Below, piece by piece: positions 61,985 to 64,000 of a DNA stretch of 64,000 bases; the stretch's first letter is position 1, and the number at the start of each line of letters is the position of its first letter. Both the position numbers and the translations under genes were made by a program. Location of the stretch: positions 86,021,090 to 86,085,089 of the forward strand of contig RSEF01000003.1 in assembly GCA_003993805.1 (NCBI GenBank). Direction: 5' to 3'. The notes beneath the pieces are model-generated. The model was not told the origin of the DNA, searched no databases, and saw only the letters and a list, made by a program, of their open reading frames with translations. The DNA comes from Himantopus leucocephalus. Its lineage: Eukaryota; Chordata; Aves; Charadriiformes; Recurvirostridae.

Positions 61985-64000
61985 CCCACGCTGCACACTC
62001 ATTTCACCGAGTCTCCTCCAGGTGCCCTTCTAGTCCCAAGACCTGGCAGCTGCTTTTCAATGGAAAGCACCTGAAATATTGCAACACAGTGTCCCGTGGC
62101 CACTGGTCCAAGCACAAGCAGTAGGTGCGAGGCCTACCCATCTGTGTATTAATCAGGGCAGCAGGCAGACAGAGTCACCAGCAATTGCTCTCTGTATATA
62201 ATGCAGTAACAGGAGAAGAGCTGAGAAGGAAGCAGGTGCTTCCCATGTCTCAGACCCCGGTTTCAGAACAGCACCACAGTGCCCAGCTTTCTTAAATACA
62301 GCCTTACTGCAAACATGGTATCTCTTCATCGTGTAAATGTAAAATAGTGCTTCTGCTACTCGGTAAAGTACAGCCTCCTCGTGAAAACATCTAGCTTATG
62401 CTTCTGGCTATACACACACACACATCTCTAGATCTCTGTATCTATAGATATACATCTCTAATGCGGAATTACAGTTTCTTTGCTTCTGTCCTTTCTGGTT
62501 GTCCTTCAGTCCCGCACTGCAATGATTTCCAGATAGCAACTGCAAGGTCTGTGCTGCAGTGCATGGGAAAGGTGCGTGTATAATACGGTGCCAATGGTAC
62601 GTGTTATGCTGCCCAGGTGTGGAAAGGGGATCGACCAGTGTTCCCAGCACTTGCTGGGATGATGTTACAAGACAGTCATGAATGAACGGAGCCAAACTTG
62701 GTGTGATTTGCACCCAAACGCTCTGGCCTGGAGTAGTCTCTGGGATTAAATGGTCTGTTCATGGGTTTTCTTTTAGAGAGAACTAACTGGTTTACTTCAG
62801 AAATGAGCTCAGAATTTTTAAAAAAGACACAGACCTGCACACTCTTCAAAAAAACACCCCCAAAAAACTAGTTTATATGTAGTGTGGCTGCAGGGGTCCA
62901 GGAATGAACTGAGGAGCTAAGTGATTTAACAGCTCAGCATTCCTCACATGCCTCTCCATCTTCAGCCCTCTTTGAAGTGTAGATGTGGTCCCACAGAGTG
63001 ACTGATTGAGGAGGGCGGGTTTTGGGAACAGAAACCCCAGCTACCACAGCTTCTGACTGTGAATGCCACAGTTTGTTTCAGTGCTTAACAAATGACATAC
63101 ACATGACATACACTAAAAATGATCGATGGTCTCAGTAAGACAGGGGAGCCTGAAATGCAGGCCTTGTGTCCTTCAATGCAGAGAAGCAGCACAGGTTCAC
63201 TCTGCTTCTGGAAGGGGAGGAAGGGGAAATTTCTCCACCTATTGGGACTCCTGCTGTCCCTTGTAGGACAATTCCTCCTGAGTAGGTATCCAAAATACAG
63301 AAACATAATTCTCGATTATGTTTCTGTGCTAAGGAGCAGTGCTTCTGGTTCTAAAGTGGTGATGTGCACTGTCCCAGAGCTGCAGACACCTGCACCATGT
63401 CCCAGGATGTGCTGGCTCTGAGTCCCAGTGTACAGTAGAGAACACGAAGAGCTCGAGAGCTTCAGAGAGACTTGGGAAGGGATGCAAGGTCTCTGGGGCT
63501 GGGAAAGAATGGACACAAGGTTCCGGGGCGGGGGGGGGGCTGATGCCACAGCTGATGGAGAGCTTACCCTAGGCTTCCCCATCAATTGTATGCAAAACCC
63601 ATCGCACTGGGCGTTCATCAAGGGCTACACAGCAAAGGGCACAGCCCTGCCCTTCGCCCGCGCTCCAGCCTCTGCCTACTGCAGCAGAGGAAGAACTTCG
63701 CCCAAAGCCAGGGCTGAGCACCGACCCTGCGGCTGTCCTCCAGGAAGGAAGAGTTGTGGTGCGTGAATCCGCAGTGAAGAGATATTTTTCTCCACCTGAG
63801 TCAGGTATGTGAGCTCCAAAAAGGGGAGATGCTCTCCTTCCCTGTTTTCTTATCAGGTAGGTTTTCTGGTCAGTAAGTAAGCTGTTTTCGAATGCTGCTT
63901 TGAAGCCCTTCACTGCCTCACTATTTGTAGCCTAAAGGTTTCCTGCTGCACCCAAGCAAGGAGGTAGTTACTTAGTTCTGCTTCCAGGAGAAGGGTTCTT
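61985..64000. other. Intergenic DNA at the right edge
   Basis: No exon was supported. G+C rises somewhat after 63400, with an open plus-strand frame at 63428-63766 that shows no recognisable domain and a G run at 63523-63539. Confidence 0.55.

Noticed and set aside
61612..62033. Frames across the second 100-N gap
   Set aside because: Same reason; the right side is a CR1 tail.
63428..63766. 112-codon plus-strand frame near the right edge
   Set aside because: Contains a Gly run from a G homopolymer, with no recognised domain and no splice context.
1..64000. tRNA, rRNA, CRISPR arrays, operons, phage or plasmid features
   Set aside because: None seen. The sequence is vertebrate nuclear DNA, and the repeats present are CR1, simple repeats or assembly duplications.

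Overview
This window looks like avian nuclear DNA. It carries several copies of CR1-type non-LTR retrotransposon, including the typical 3' tail of ATTCTATG repeats. It has the low repeat density and split-gene structure of a bird genome, and two vertebrate genes in the order known from the mammalian 6q14.1 region (IBTK next to TPBG). There is no bacterial, plasmid or viral gene content and no CRISPR. The sequence is a draft assembly: two 100-N gaps (41937-42036 and 61767-61866), several single Ns in or near homopolymers, and three single Ns flanked by direct repeats that look like unmerged contig ends.

Region 1 (1-23.6 kb, minus strand) is the 5' part of IBTK. Eight coding exons could be placed to the base with conserved splice signals and consistent phases: 14139-14462, 10660-10756, 9104-9228, 7979-8089, 6603-6773, 5366-5483, 3342-3522 and 1976-2099. 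Together they encode the first 417 residues: an N-terminal ankyrin-repeat part followed by RCC1-like repeats. The rest of the gene (BTB domains and C-terminus) lies left of the window. A long first intron runs to a CpG island at about 22.95-23.65 kb that probably holds non-coding exon 1 and the promoter, with paired CCAAT boxes, GC boxes and a TGACGT site.

Region 2 (23.65-49.2 kb) is intergenic DNA between the two divergent genes. No exon could be supported in it. It has a CR1 tail, small simple repeats, a G-quadruplex-type tract, a few GC-richer patches and assembly breaks.

Region 3 (49.2-54.8 kb, plus strand) is TPBG (5T4/WAIF1). It has a strong CpG island, a probable non-coding exon 1 with donor at 49615/49616, an acceptor at 50311/50312, and an intronless coding region at 50539-51690. 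The coding region encodes a leucine-rich-repeat membrane glycoprotein. A long AT-rich 3' UTR follows, with several poly(A) signal candidates. The coding region carries an in-frame 18-bp duplication with an N that is probably an assembly error.

Region 4 (54.8-64 kb) is intergenic, with a CR1 fragment beside a gap, an assembly duplication and simple repeats.

The two genes are divergent neighbours with no evident functional link: IBTK is a cytoplasmic CUL3 adaptor and BTK inhibitor, TPBG a cell-surface Wnt modulator. I found no convincing undescribed biological system. The more interesting leftovers are regulatory or structural (5' UTR hairpin and uORFs of IBTK, overlapping uORF of TPBG, small templated-looking insertion at 45.1 kb) or are assembly errors.
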